Shown here in pieces: positions 36,127-44,601 of a stretch of 64,000 nucleotides of DNA. This DNA comes from Parapontixanthobacter aurantiacus (lineage in GTDB: Bacteria > Pseudomonadota > Alphaproteobacteria > Sphingomonadales > Sphingomonadaceae). The notes beneath the pieces are model-generated. The model was not told the origin of the DNA and did no database searches. It saw nothing but the letters and a program-made list of their open reading frames with translations. The stretch lies in assembly GCF_009827635.1 (NCBI RefSeq), contig NZ_WTYW01000001.1, positions 1 through 64,000 on the forward strand. Reading direction: 5' to 3'. Positions within the stretch are counted from its first letter, which is position 1, and every line of letters starts with the position of its first letter. The translations under genes were made by a program, and so were the position numbers.

Positions 36127-37457
36127 TGCTGCATCCCGCGGCTTTCCCGGTCGCGCGGGGAGAGATGTTCCTGCGCACCCTCTTTTTGCCCCGGATACAT
36201 GCCAGAACGCGGTGTCATCGTCGTCAAATCCCAATCCTGTTCGCGAAAGGGCGCCTGCGTCATCTCGAACAAGGGGTAACCACCGACTTCGCTCTCGGCA
36301 TCGATAATCTCGCCTCGGCCTTCCGCGATGAAGAACAGAACGCGTATCTCCATGGCGCTGCGATCCCACGGTCTGGCGCCCGATGTTGCCAGGAGTGTGG
36401 TCTCGACGTCTTGGGCGGGCATGATGTCGAAGCCGGAGAGGTCATGCAGCGGTTCCTGTCGCTCGATGATGTCCGCTTCGGTCACGCCGTATCTGCCGAA
36501 CATCGGCAGATCGTTGCCATGCCGGTCGACCGCGATGTTGTCCCTGCCGTAATACAGCAGATCGCCCACGCCGCCGATCATGAGGAACGGAAGATTGTCG
36601 TCGGTACTGTTGCCGCCCCGCATGACGTTGCCGACAGCAGTCAGTTCCCCGTCGACCGGTTCGTGCCCCGCCCATTCGAGATCCATGAGATTGTAGTGAA
36701 CTGCACGTAACTGCGGGTCGTAGATCAGGTTGTTGACCATGACAGCTGAAACACCGCCCTTCAGGAGCGGCGATCTTTCGACATGATGTGCCCAGATGTT
36801 GCGTTCGAAAACGATACCCGTGGCGTTATCGTGAATGAGAGAGCCTTTGGAATGCTCGCCCTTCGGATGAGTCGAATCGGCAAGGCCCTCTGCTGCGAGG
36901 TTTGAACGGAAGACGACATTGCGGCTCGTACCCTCGCGCCAGTCCTCCACCGTCTCGCCGGTGAACCGCGGCCCCGAGGCGGACATGTTTTCGTCGATGG
37001 CCCAGAAAAAGCTATTGTTTTCGATAAGCAGATTGTGCGCCGACCGGGTTGCAAAGGCGTCCGCTTCCCAACCGTGAAATTTCGGGAGACCGTCGCTTCC
37101 GACGACTACGCGAAGGTGCTGAATGATGACGTCGTTGGCATTCACGTCGATCCCGCCGCGCATCAAAGTAATACCGGGGGACGGAGCCGTCTGGCCTGCA
37201 ATCGTGAGATCCGGTTCGGTTACCGTAAGCGAGGACAATTCAAGATCGATCGTGCCGCCCACCTCGAAAACGACGATCCTCGGTCCCTTTGCCGCGATCG
37301 CCTCGGCGAGGCTGCCCGGGCCATCCTTGTCCAAGGTCGTAACGCGAATAATTCTGCCGCCCGCGCCGCCATCCGTCGGATCGTTCGACTGCGCGACCAC
37401 AGGGGTTGCGAACAATCCGAGGCATAACGCCAAGAGACAATTTGCCAGTAACTTCAT
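36123..37457 (-). CDS. secreted pectate lyase (PL1-like)
   Basis: The 444-aa product has a Sec signal ending near ATPVVAQ (residue 23). The mature part reads as a right-handed beta-helix: RIIRVTTLDKDGPGSLAEAI, RIVVFEVGGTIDL, TIAGQTAPSPGITLMRGGI, IQHLRVVVG and NLLIENNSFFWAIDENMS, the last corresponding to the Ca-binding/DHxS-like turn of bacterial PL1 proteins. It cleaves polygalacturonan by beta-elimination to unsaturated oligomers. The long upstream frame to 37904 is unrelated. It has an operator upstream (37518), and is divergent from the TonB receptor. Confidence 0.85.
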   Translation of the reverse strand: MKLLANCLLALCLGLFATPVVAQSNDPTDGGAGGRIIRVTTLDKDGPGSLAEAIAAKGPRIVVFEVGGTIDLELSSLTVTEPDLTIAGQTAPSPGITLMRGGIDVNANDVIIQHLRVVVGSDGLPKFHGWEADAFATRSAHNLLIENNSFFWAIDENMSASGPRFTGETVEDWREGTSRNVVFRSNLAAEGLADSTHPKGEHSKGSLIHDNATGIVFERNIWAHHVERSPLLKGGVSAVMVNNLIYDPQLRAVHYNLMDLEWAGHEPVDGELTAVGNVMRGGNSTDDNLPFLMIGGVGDLLYYGRDNIAVDRHGNDLPMFGRYGVTEADIIERQEPLHDLSGFDIMPAQDVETTLLATSGARPWDRSAMEIRVLFFIAEGRGEIIDAESEVGGYPLFEMTQAPFREQDWDLTTMTPRSGMYPGQKEGAQEHLSPRDRESRGMQQ

Positions 37458-37517
37458 TGTATTTTCCTCTCCACAGATTGGCATCTTGACAGCAAGCCGG
37501 GTATGGAGCAAGAAGAA

Positions 37518-37532
37518 TTGACACCGGTTACC
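37518..37532. promoter_or_regulatory. LacI-type operator before pectate lyase
   Basis: TTGACACCGGTTACC lies 61 bp upstream of the pectate lyase start. With its three leading bases (GAA) it is identical over 18 bases to the site between uxaA and uxaC. Confidence 0.7.
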
Positions 37533-37605
37533 TAAAGCCGGGTTCGGGGAATTGAGGTGCTTGGGAGGGGGCGCGGCATAAGCCGCCCAATTTTTCTCTT
37601 CCAAA

Positions 37606-37622
37606 AAGACACCGGTGCCATT
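37606..37622. promoter_or_regulatory. LacI-type operator before the TonB-receptor operon
   Basis: AAGACACCGGTGCCATT lies 14 bp upstream of the receptor ATG, almost touching its GGAGGA ribosome-binding site. Its centre is 88 bp from the centre of the site before the pectate lyase. Confidence 0.65.
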
Positions 37623-37635
37623 GGAGGAGGATACT

Positions 37636-40443
37636 ATGAAGTTTTTGGTTTCCAAGCGAAGCGCCAAGGCGATATTGCTAGCTGGCAGCGCGCTCGCGTT
37701 TTCGAGCCCTGTCTTTGCGCAAGATGCCGGTACGCTCGACGACGACGAGGTCAGCGATGCTGCGTCGCAGTCATCGGCCGAAATTACGGAAGACGACAAT
37801 GTCATCGTGGTTTCGGGCTTTCGGGAATCGCTGAACGCTGCAATTTCGGCGAAGCGCGAGGCGGTCGGCCAGGTAGACGTCATCGTGGCCGAAGACATCG
37901 CCAAGTTCCCCGATACAAACCTTGCCGAATCGCTTCAACGGATCCCCGGCGTCGCAATCGAACGCGATGCCGGCGAAGGCCGTCAGATCACCGTTCGCGG
38001 GCTGGGCGCGCAATTTACCCGGGTTCGTGTCAACGGAATGGAGACGATCGCAACTTCGGTCGACGGCGCATCGTTCAATCGTGACCGCGCTTTCGATTTC
38101 AACATTTTCGCTTCCGAGCTTTTCAACTCGATTGTCGTCAACAAGACGGCTTCCGCCTCTCTTGACGAAGGTTCGTTGGGTGCCGTCATCGATCTGAATA
38201 CCGGCAATCCGTTGGCTTATGGTGCCGGACTCAAGTTCGTAGGTTCGGCTCAGGCGCGATACAACGACCTGAACGACGATTTGTCGCCGCGTCTCGCGGG
38301 CCTGTTGGCATGGAATAACGCCGACGAGACCTTCGGAGTTTCCGCTTCGGCCGCCTGGACGAAGTATGAAACGCCTGAACTGGGCAACAATACGGTTCGT
38401 TGGACCGATGGTTCAATTACGCAAAGGCCGGATGGTTCGTATTCATTCACCAACATTTTTAGAACCGTCGATGGTGTGAATTGCCGCGCAAATCCAACCG
38501 ACGCTGGTTGCAATGAAGTGGCGGATGCATTCCATCCGCGCATTCCGCGCTACGGTCTCGTCAATCACGATCGCGAGCGTCTGGGCGCCACCGGTGCCAT
38601 CGAGTTCCGCCCGAGTGACAGCACGGACATCGAAATCAACGCACTCTACTCAAATTTCAAGGAAGATCGTGACGAGTACTGGGGTGAAGTGCTGATCCGT
38701 TCCAACGAAAGCAGCATCGACCTAACCAACTATACGATCGATGGGGACAACAACGTCATTTCGGGCGATTTGACTAACGCCTGGATCCGCAACGAGCGTT
38801 ATCATCGCGAATCCGAAACCGACTTCTATCAGGTATCGGGACAGCTCGAGCAGCGCTTCGGCGACCAGTTCGCTGCCACTTTGTTCGGCGGGTTCTCGAA
38901 GTCGGATGCGCAGATACCCGTCGAAACCACTATAATCTTCGATGATCGCGACGGGGTTTACAGCTACGACTATTCCGACATGCGCTTCCCGCTGCTGGTA
39001 TTCGGCACTGATGTGACCAACCCGGCCAACTTTCAACTGGCCGAGTTCCGCGACCGCCCGAGTTCCGTTGAGAACAAGTTCAAGACCGTATCTCTTGATC
39101 TTGAATGGGAGCCGGTCTCCGGTCTGACGTTGTCGGCAGGGCCGTTTTATCGGCAATTCGACTACTTCACGACCGGTGCTCGTCGCGACAGCGTCTATTG
39201 CTCGGCCTTCTCCTGCGCAGCAGGGACTTATGGCGCTCCTGTGACGCAGGATCTGGCCGAGTTGTTCCAACTTGGCGAGGCAGGCCAGCCGGCTGGCAAC
39301 ACCAATTCGTGGATCGTACCCGATCTCGATGCGGCCGTCGCATTTCTCGACCTCTACAACCGGCCTGCCGTCCTTCAACAGGGCGATGAACGATCGGTCC
39401 AGGAGAAAACCAAGGGCGCGTATTTCCAGACGGATTTCGAAATTGACGAAGGGCTCCGGATCACGGGTAACTTCGGTGTGCGTTACGCTCACACGGATCA
39501 GTCTTCCCAAGGTTTCAACAACGGTCAGTTCGTAACCGTCGAACGGACCTATGACGACTTCCTTCCAGCAGTGAACATCAATGTCTTTCCGACTGACAAC
39601 TTCATTCTGCGAGGCGCGGTTGCACAGGTCATAACCCGTCCTTCGCTCGGTTCGCTCACGCCGGGCGGTTCGGTCGACCAGTTCAACTTCCGGATTTCAA
39701 CCGGCAACCCGTTCATCGACCCCTATCGGGCGTGGAACTATGATGTTTCCGCGGAATGGTATTTCGCGCCCGGCGCGATCCTGTCCCTCGCCGGTTTCGT
39801 GAAGGACATCGAAAGCTTCCCGGTCGGCAACTCCCTGCAGGTTACCTACGCCCAAAGCGGCCTTCCAACCTCGCTACTTACTTCCGGGACACCAGCATAT
39901 GATGCTGTCGTAAATGGCACCAATCCAACCCGCGAATTCGAGTTCCGTACGACCACGAATGGCGAAGGTGCAATCATCAAGGGGCTGGAACTCGGCATGC
40001 ACCTTCCCTTTTCGGTATTCTCAGATGGGGCCTTTTCCGATTTCGGCGTTCTGGGTAACGTCACCTACGTCGACAGTAATCAGGACGTCGAATTCCAGGG
40101 TGAAATATTCGAGACCACGTTCCCCGGCGTGTCCAAATACTCCGCCAACGGAACGGCTTATTACGACAATGGTCGCCTGTCGGTTCGTGTCTCCGGCGCT
40201 TATCGTAGCGACTACAACACCGGAAACAGCGGAAACGGCAATTTCCTCGAAGGTTTCGATTCCTCTTTCAATCTTGATGCGGCGGTCCGCTACAAGATTA
40301 CCGATACCCTCGAACTCACGCTCGACGGCAATAATCTGACCGACGATTATCGCTATCGCTGGACCGACGATGTGGCTCGCCGCAACTACGAGAACAACCA
40401 CTTCGGGCGCATCATCATGGCTGGCGTTCGCTTTGAATACTAA
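37636..40443 (+). CDS. TonB-dependent receptor, probable oligogalacturonide importer
   Basis: The 935-aa product has a signal peptide ending in FSSPVFAQ (about residue 29), a TonB-box-like NVIVVSGFRESL, the plug domain (DIAKFPDTNLAESLQRIPGV, ITVRGLGAQFTRVRVNG) and a 22-strand-type barrel ending in Phe-rich AGVRFEY. The plug is of the TonB receptor type that sphingomonads and Caulobacter use for sugars. GGAGGA eight bases before ATG 37636 fixes the start. It is the first gene of an apparent six-gene operon to dctM and lies divergent to the pectate lyase, so a role in oligogalacturonide uptake over the outer membrane is likely. Confidence 0.88.
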   Translation: MKFLVSKRSAKAILLAGSALAFSSPVFAQDAGTLDDDEVSDAASQSSAEITEDDNVIVVSGFRESLNAAISAKREAVGQVDVIVAEDIAKFPDTNLAESLQRIPGVAIERDAGEGRQITVRGLGAQFTRVRVNGMETIATSVDGASFNRDRAFDFNIFASELFNSIVVNKTASASLDEGSLGAVIDLNTGNPLAYGAGLKFVGSAQARYNDLNDDLSPRLAGLLAWNNADETFGVSASAAWTKYETPELGNNTVRWTDGSITQRPDGSYSFTNIFRTVDGVNCRANPTDAGCNEVADAFHPRIPRYGLVNHDRERLGATGAIEFRPSDSTDIEINALYSNFKEDRDEYWGEVLIRSNESSIDLTNYTIDGDNNVISGDLTNAWIRNERYHRESETDFYQVSGQLEQRFGDQFAATLFGGFSKSDAQIPVETTIIFDDRDGVYSYDYSDMRFPLLVFGTDVTNPANFQLAEFRDRPSSVENKFKTVSLDLEWEPVSGLTLSAGPFYRQFDYFTTGARRDSVYCSAFSCAAGTYGAPVTQDLAELFQLGEAGQPAGNTNSWIVPDLDAAVAFLDLYNRPAVLQQGDERSVQEKTKGAYFQTDFEIDEGLRITGNFGVRYAHTDQSSQGFNNGQFVTVERTYDDFLPAVNINVFPTDNFILRGAVAQVITRPSLGSLTPGGSVDQFNFRISTGNPFIDPYRAWNYDVSAEWYFAPGAILSLAGFVKDIESFPVGNSLQVTYAQSGLPTSLLTSGTPAYDAVVNGTNPTREFEFRTTTNGEGAIIKGLELGMHLPFSVFSDGAFSDFGVLGNVTYVDSNQDVEFQGEIFETTFPGVSKYSANGTAYYDNGRLSVRVSGAYRSDYNTGNSGNGNFLEGFDSSFNLDAAVRYKITDTLELTLDGNNLTDDYRYRWTDDVARRNYENNHFGRIIMAGVRFEY

Positions 40444-40457
40444 GGTAAGGTTGTAAA

Positions 40458-41474
40458 ATGAAGGGCCCGCGCATGAGAAGTGATCGCCGATCGCTCCTGT
40501 GCGCGGGCCTTGCTTTTCCCGCGCTTCTGTCGGGGAAACTGGCGGCCCAGACAGCGCCGCCTTCAGCCAGCGAACCATTCGCAGGCGCGTTTGCTGATCC
40601 ATCGGCAACGATCGACCTGTGGCCGTCCGGCGCACCGGGCATGCCAAGTGCGCTGCCGGTCGAAGAGACGACAGAACGATCGCAAGCTTCCGGCATTTCG
40701 GACCGCGCCGTCCTTGGCATTACCGTGCCGCGGCTCATGGTTTTCCGACCCGACCGGGCGAACGGGGCAGCGGTACTGCTGATGCCGGGCGGCGGATACA
40801 ATCATGTCGTGGTCGACAAGGAAGGCTACGAGATGGGCCGCTGGCTTGCGGCGCGCGGCATTACCGCTTTCGTCCTCTTCTACCGCCTTCCTTACGACGG
40901 TTGGGCTGCCGGACCGGATGTCGCTCTTTCCGATGCACAGCGGGCGATGCGCGTGATTCGGCACCGCGCAGGTAGCTTCAGCATCGATCCGGAGAAGATC
41001 GCGGCGATGGGGTTTTCCGCCGGCGGCCATTTATGCGCCGATCTCGCCACGCGTTTCGCCGTGTCGACCTATCGACCGATAGACGAGGCGGATGGTCTTT
41101 CGGCTCGTCCCCTATGCGCTGCACCGATCTACCCGGTCATCAGCATGGATCCGGCGGTCGCTCATGCCGGTTCGCGCACGCGCTTGCTCGGTGACGTGCC
41201 ATCGCGGGAACAGGAACTCGCCCATTCACCAGATAGAAACGTCCCGAGAGACGCTCCGCCGGTGTTTCTGCTCCACGCGGAGGACGACGATGTCGTTCCG
41301 GTCGAAAATGCGCTGCTCTTTCGGGCAGCCCTCAAGGCGCAGGGTATTCCGGTCGAGACCCATCTGTTCGAAACCGGCGGCCACGGGTTCGGCCTGCGTA
41401 GGGCCGTAGGCAAACCGGTCGAAGTTTGGCCTGAGTTATGGCTCGGCTGGGCGCGCAGCAGGGGATTTGTATGA
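40458..41474 (+). CDS. secreted alpha/beta-hydrolase, acetylesterase-like
   Basis: The 338-aa product has a signal (RRSLLCAGLAFPALLSGKLAAQ, Tat- or Sec-type) and the esterase/lipase fold of the acetylxylan-esterase-like group: oxyanion LMPGGGYNHVV, nucleophile GFSAGGHL near residue 195, Asp in HAEDDDVVPVENA and His in GGHGFGLR. It probably removes acetyl groups from plant polysaccharide pieces. It starts 14 bp after the TonB receptor and its stop overlaps the GH43 start. Confidence 0.8.
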   Translation: MKGPRMRSDRRSLLCAGLAFPALLSGKLAAQTAPPSASEPFAGAFADPSATIDLWPSGAPGMPSALPVEETTERSQASGISDRAVLGITVPRLMVFRPDRANGAAVLLMPGGGYNHVVVDKEGYEMGRWLAARGITAFVLFYRLPYDGWAAGPDVALSDAQRAMRVIRHRAGSFSIDPEKIAAMGFSAGGHLCADLATRFAVSTYRPIDEADGLSARPLCAAPIYPVISMDPAVAHAGSRTRLLGDVPSREQELAHSPDRNVPRDAPPVFLLHAEDDDVVPVENALLFRAALKAQGIPVETHLFETGGHGFGLRRAVGKPVEVWPELWLGWARSRGFV

Positions 41475-43084
41475 CCATGCGTCGCCGGGAAATACTGACG
41501 GGAGCGGGGGCGTTGGGTCTGACATCCTGCGCTGCTCCGATGACGGTAAGTTCCGTCGGAGAACGTGTCGAACCGTCGCAGGCGAGGACCTATCGCAGGG
41601 GGTTCGACAATCAGCGTATTCCCGATCAGGGCGACGGAACATTTCTCAATCCGATAGTCTCGGGCGATCGGCCCGACCCTGCCATCCTGAAGGATGGCGA
41701 AGACTATTTCATGACCTTCTCTACGTTCGATGCTTACCCGGGTCTCACGATCTGGCATTCGCGCGATCTGGTGAACTGGCAACCGCTCGACGCTGCCTTG
41801 ACGAAGAACATCGGAGCGGTCTGGGCGCCGAGCCTGCACAAGGACAAGGGTCGTTATCTCCTCTACATACCGGTGAAGGCACAGCCCAATGACATCTTCG
41901 TCGCGTGGGCGGACGACATTCGTGGGCCGTGGAGCGAGCCGATCTCGCTCGGTTTGCCAAACCACATCGACCCGTGCCATGCGGTGGCGGAGGACGGCAG
42001 CAGGTGGCTGTTCCTGTCAGGCGGTGATCGCGTGCGGCTTTCCGACGACAATCTGTCGCTCGCCGGCGATGTCGAGCACGTTTACGACCCGTGGCGCTAT
42101 CCTTCGGACTGGATCGTCGAAGGCTTTTCGCCCGAAGGTCCGAAGATACACCGGGTGAACGACTGGTACTACATGATCACGGCTGTCGGCGGGACAGCTG
42201 GACCGCCTACCGGACACATGGTGATCGCGGCTCGGTCGAAGTCGCTTCATGGTCCATGGGAACATCACCCCGACAATCCTCTGGTGCGTACGACGAGCAT
42301 CGACGAAGCCTGGTGGTCGCGGGGACATGCCTCGCTGGTTCAGGCACCAGACGACAGCTGGTGGTCGTTCTATCACGGCTATGAAAACGGATATTGGACG
42401 CTGGGGCGCCAGTGCCTTCTGGATCCGGTCGAATTCACTGCCGATGGCTGGTTCCACATGACGGGCGGCGACCTGTCGCGGCCCATCCGCAAGCCCGCGG
42501 GGGGTGCCCCAGTCCCGCACGGAATGGCGTTGACCGACGATTTCACTGCCCCGCTGGAGCTCGGTAGCAAGTGGGCTTTCTTCAAGCCGGCAGACGACGA
42601 AGCCGATCGTGTTCGTAGCGGCGGGGGCGTCCTTGAATTTGCAGGAAAGGGAGATGCCCCGTCGAGCGGCTCGCCGCTCTTGCTGACGGCGGGTGATCGC
42701 TCCTACCGGTTCGAATGCGACATCGAGATCGCGCCGGGCGGGCGGGCGGGGCTGATCCTGTTCTACGACGACAAGCTATATTGCGGGCTAGGCTTTGACG
42801 AGGATCGCTTCGTTACGCATCAGTACGGCAGGGAACGCGCACGTCCGGCTAATCCGCATGGCGGCAGGATGCGCATGCGGGTAACGAACAGGCGCCATAT
42901 CGTCGTCTACGATACGAGCGGGGACGGAGGGCGTAGCTGGACACGGTTCGACCGCGGAATGGAGGTCTCGGGCTATCATCACAATGTGCGCGGGGATTTC
43001 CTCATGTTACGACCCGGGCTGTATGCTGCCGGTCCGGGATCGGCGAAGTTTCGCAACTTCACCTATATGGCTCTCGATGACTAG
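41471..43084 (+). CDS. glycoside hydrolase family 43
   Basis: The 537-aa product begins with a Tat-like/lipoprotein leader (MTMRRREILTGAGALGLTSC). The five-blade propeller shows the catalytic residues of GH43: base Asp in GDRPDPAIL, pKa-setting Asp in PNHIDPCHA and acid Glu in IVEGFSPEGPKI. A C-terminal beta-sandwich (about residues 365-537, DDFTAPLELGSKW onward) is typical of many GH43 enzymes. Activity is likely on arabinose, xylose or galactose side chains of pectin. Start ATG overlaps the previous stop. Confidence 0.88.
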   Translation: MTMRRREILTGAGALGLTSCAAPMTVSSVGERVEPSQARTYRRGFDNQRIPDQGDGTFLNPIVSGDRPDPAILKDGEDYFMTFSTFDAYPGLTIWHSRDLVNWQPLDAALTKNIGAVWAPSLHKDKGRYLLYIPVKAQPNDIFVAWADDIRGPWSEPISLGLPNHIDPCHAVAEDGSRWLFLSGGDRVRLSDDNLSLAGDVEHVYDPWRYPSDWIVEGFSPEGPKIHRVNDWYYMITAVGGTAGPPTGHMVIAARSKSLHGPWEHHPDNPLVRTTSIDEAWWSRGHASLVQAPDDSWWSFYHGYENGYWTLGRQCLLDPVEFTADGWFHMTGGDLSRPIRKPAGGAPVPHGMALTDDFTAPLELGSKWAFFKPADDEADRVRSGGGVLEFAGKGDAPSSGSPLLLTAGDRSYRFECDIEIAPGGRAGLILFYDDKLYCGLGFDEDRFVTHQYGRERARPANPHGGRMRMRVTNRRHIVVYDTSGDGGRSWTRFDRGMEVSGYHHNVRGDFLMLRPGLYAAGPGSAKFRNFTYMALDD

Positions 43085-43102
43085 AATGAGGGCTGAAGCC
43101 GA

Positions 43103-44122
43103 ATGCACTCCATGAAGACGAAGTCTTTGCTGTCCCGGCGGGCGTTTCTTTCCGCGAGTGCGGCGCTCGGAGCTGCGAGCCTGTTGCCGGGTTGCGAGCC
43201 CGTCATGTCGGGCTTGCTGACGGGGGCGGACGCGCATCCGGGCGACTATCCCACCGTTCGCGCCGTGGAATTCATGGGCGAATATCTGGCGCAGCAGACC
43301 GGAGGCAGGCTCGGCATAAAGGTCTTCGCCGGGGGACAACTGGGAAGCGAAACCGACACGCTCGAGATAACGAGTTTCGGCGGCATCGACTTCAACCGGG
43401 TCAATTTCGCTCCGCTCAACTCGGTCGAGCCGATGACGATCCCGTTTTCGTTGCCATTCGTATTCGATTCGGTCGGTCACATGCGGCGCGTCGTCGACAG
43501 CGAAGTGGGCGACGAAGTGCTCGCGGCCATGGAGCCGCACGACCTCATAGGTCTCGCGATTTACGATTCCGGCGCGCGCAACTTCTACAACGCCCAGCGA
43601 GCAATCAGGACGCCGGCCGACATGGAAGGGCTGAAGATCAGGGTTCCCGCGTCGGACCTCTATATCGCGATGGTCAATGCTCTCGGCGCCAACGCGGTAC
43701 CGATCCCCTTCGGCGAGATTTACCAGTCGCTCGCTCAGGGCGTCATCGACGGTGCAGAAAACAATTGGCCGACCTTCGTCGGAGAGCGGCATTACGAGGT
43801 GGCAGACTATCTGAGCCTGACCGAACATCTGCTAACGCCGGAAATGCTCGTAATGAGCAAATCGAGTTATGAAGGACTGTCGCCGGAAGATCGCCTGCTG
43901 GTCCGGGAGGCGGCGAAGGCATCGGTCGTCGAGATGCGACGCCTGTGGGACCAGCGCGTTGCGGAAGCGCGGCAAGCTGTCGCTTCCTCCAGCGTGTTGG
44001 TGAACGAAGTCGACAAGACCCCATTTGCTGCACTCATGCGACCGGTCTGGGATCAGTTCATCGAGACGCCCGCTCAACAATCGATAGTGCGAAGGATACT
44101 CGCAATGGGAGAAAGCGCCTGA
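43103..44122 (+). CDS. dctP: TRAP transporter substrate-binding protein
   Basis: The 339-aa product has a Tat-like signal (LSRRAFLSASAALG) that ends in LLPGC, so it may be lipid-anchored. The DctP-type domain shows GGRLGIKVFAGGQLGSE, MEGLKIRVPASDLY with the conserved carboxylate-binding Arg, and PIPFGEIYQSLAQGVIDGAENNW. It binds the organic acid, here probably galacturonate or an unsaturated uronate, for the TRAP permease. An alternative ATG lies at 43112. It is followed directly by dctQ and dctM. Confidence 0.9.
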   Translation: MHSMKTKSLLSRRAFLSASAALGAASLLPGCEPVMSGLLTGADAHPGDYPTVRAVEFMGEYLAQQTGGRLGIKVFAGGQLGSETDTLEITSFGGIDFNRVNFAPLNSVEPMTIPFSLPFVFDSVGHMRRVVDSEVGDEVLAAMEPHDLIGLAIYDSGARNFYNAQRAIRTPADMEGLKIRVPASDLYIAMVNALGANAVPIPFGEIYQSLAQGVIDGAENNWPTFVGERHYEVADYLSLTEHLLTPEMLVMSKSSYEGLSPEDRLLVREAAKASVVEMRRLWDQRVAEARQAVASSSVLVNEVDKTPFAALMRPVWDQFIETPAQQSIVRRILAMGESA

Positions 44123-44601
44123 TGGCCGCGAAAATTTCCCGCTGGCTGATCGCATTTGGCTCGCTCGGCCTGCTTGCCATGACGGTCATCATCGGATGGC
44201 AGGTCTTTGGCCGGTTCGTGCTTAATTCGAGCCCGTCATGGACCGAGCAGGCATCACTCATACTGATGATCTGGTACGTGATGTTCGCAGCCGCGGCCGG
44301 CGTTTACGAAGGCTTTCACATCAGGATTGCGCTGATCGAAGAAAAGTTCGGCGAACGCGCCCGACCACTGCTCCGTCTTGTGGCCGTCATAGTAGCGTTG
44401 GTGGGACTGGTATTGCTCGTTTACGGGGCGCAGCTGTGCTGGGCAGTGCGGGGCAATGTCGTTCCTTCGCTCGGCGTCAGTCGCTCCATCGCTTACATAC
44501 CCCTGCCGATTTCCGGTCTTCTCATGGCAATCTTTGCCCTTCCGCAGATATCGACCGGGCGTCCGCCCCAAGCCTCTCACGAAGATACGAGGACAACCTG
44601 A
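44122..44601 (+). CDS. dctQ: TRAP transporter small permease subunit
   Basis: The 159-aa product has four membrane helices, with GWQVFGRFVLNSSPSWTEQAS and GVYEGFHIRI as the typical DctQ marks. It helps the large permease. The start overlaps the dctP stop (TGATG) and its stop overlaps the dctM start in the same way. Confidence 0.9.
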   Translation: MAAKISRWLIAFGSLGLLAMTVIIGWQVFGRFVLNSSPSWTEQASLILMIWYVMFAAAAGVYEGFHIRIALIEEKFGERARPLLRLVAVIVALVGLVLLVYGAQLCWAVRGNVVPSLGVSRSIAYIPLPISGLLMAIFALPQISTGRPPQASHEDTRTT

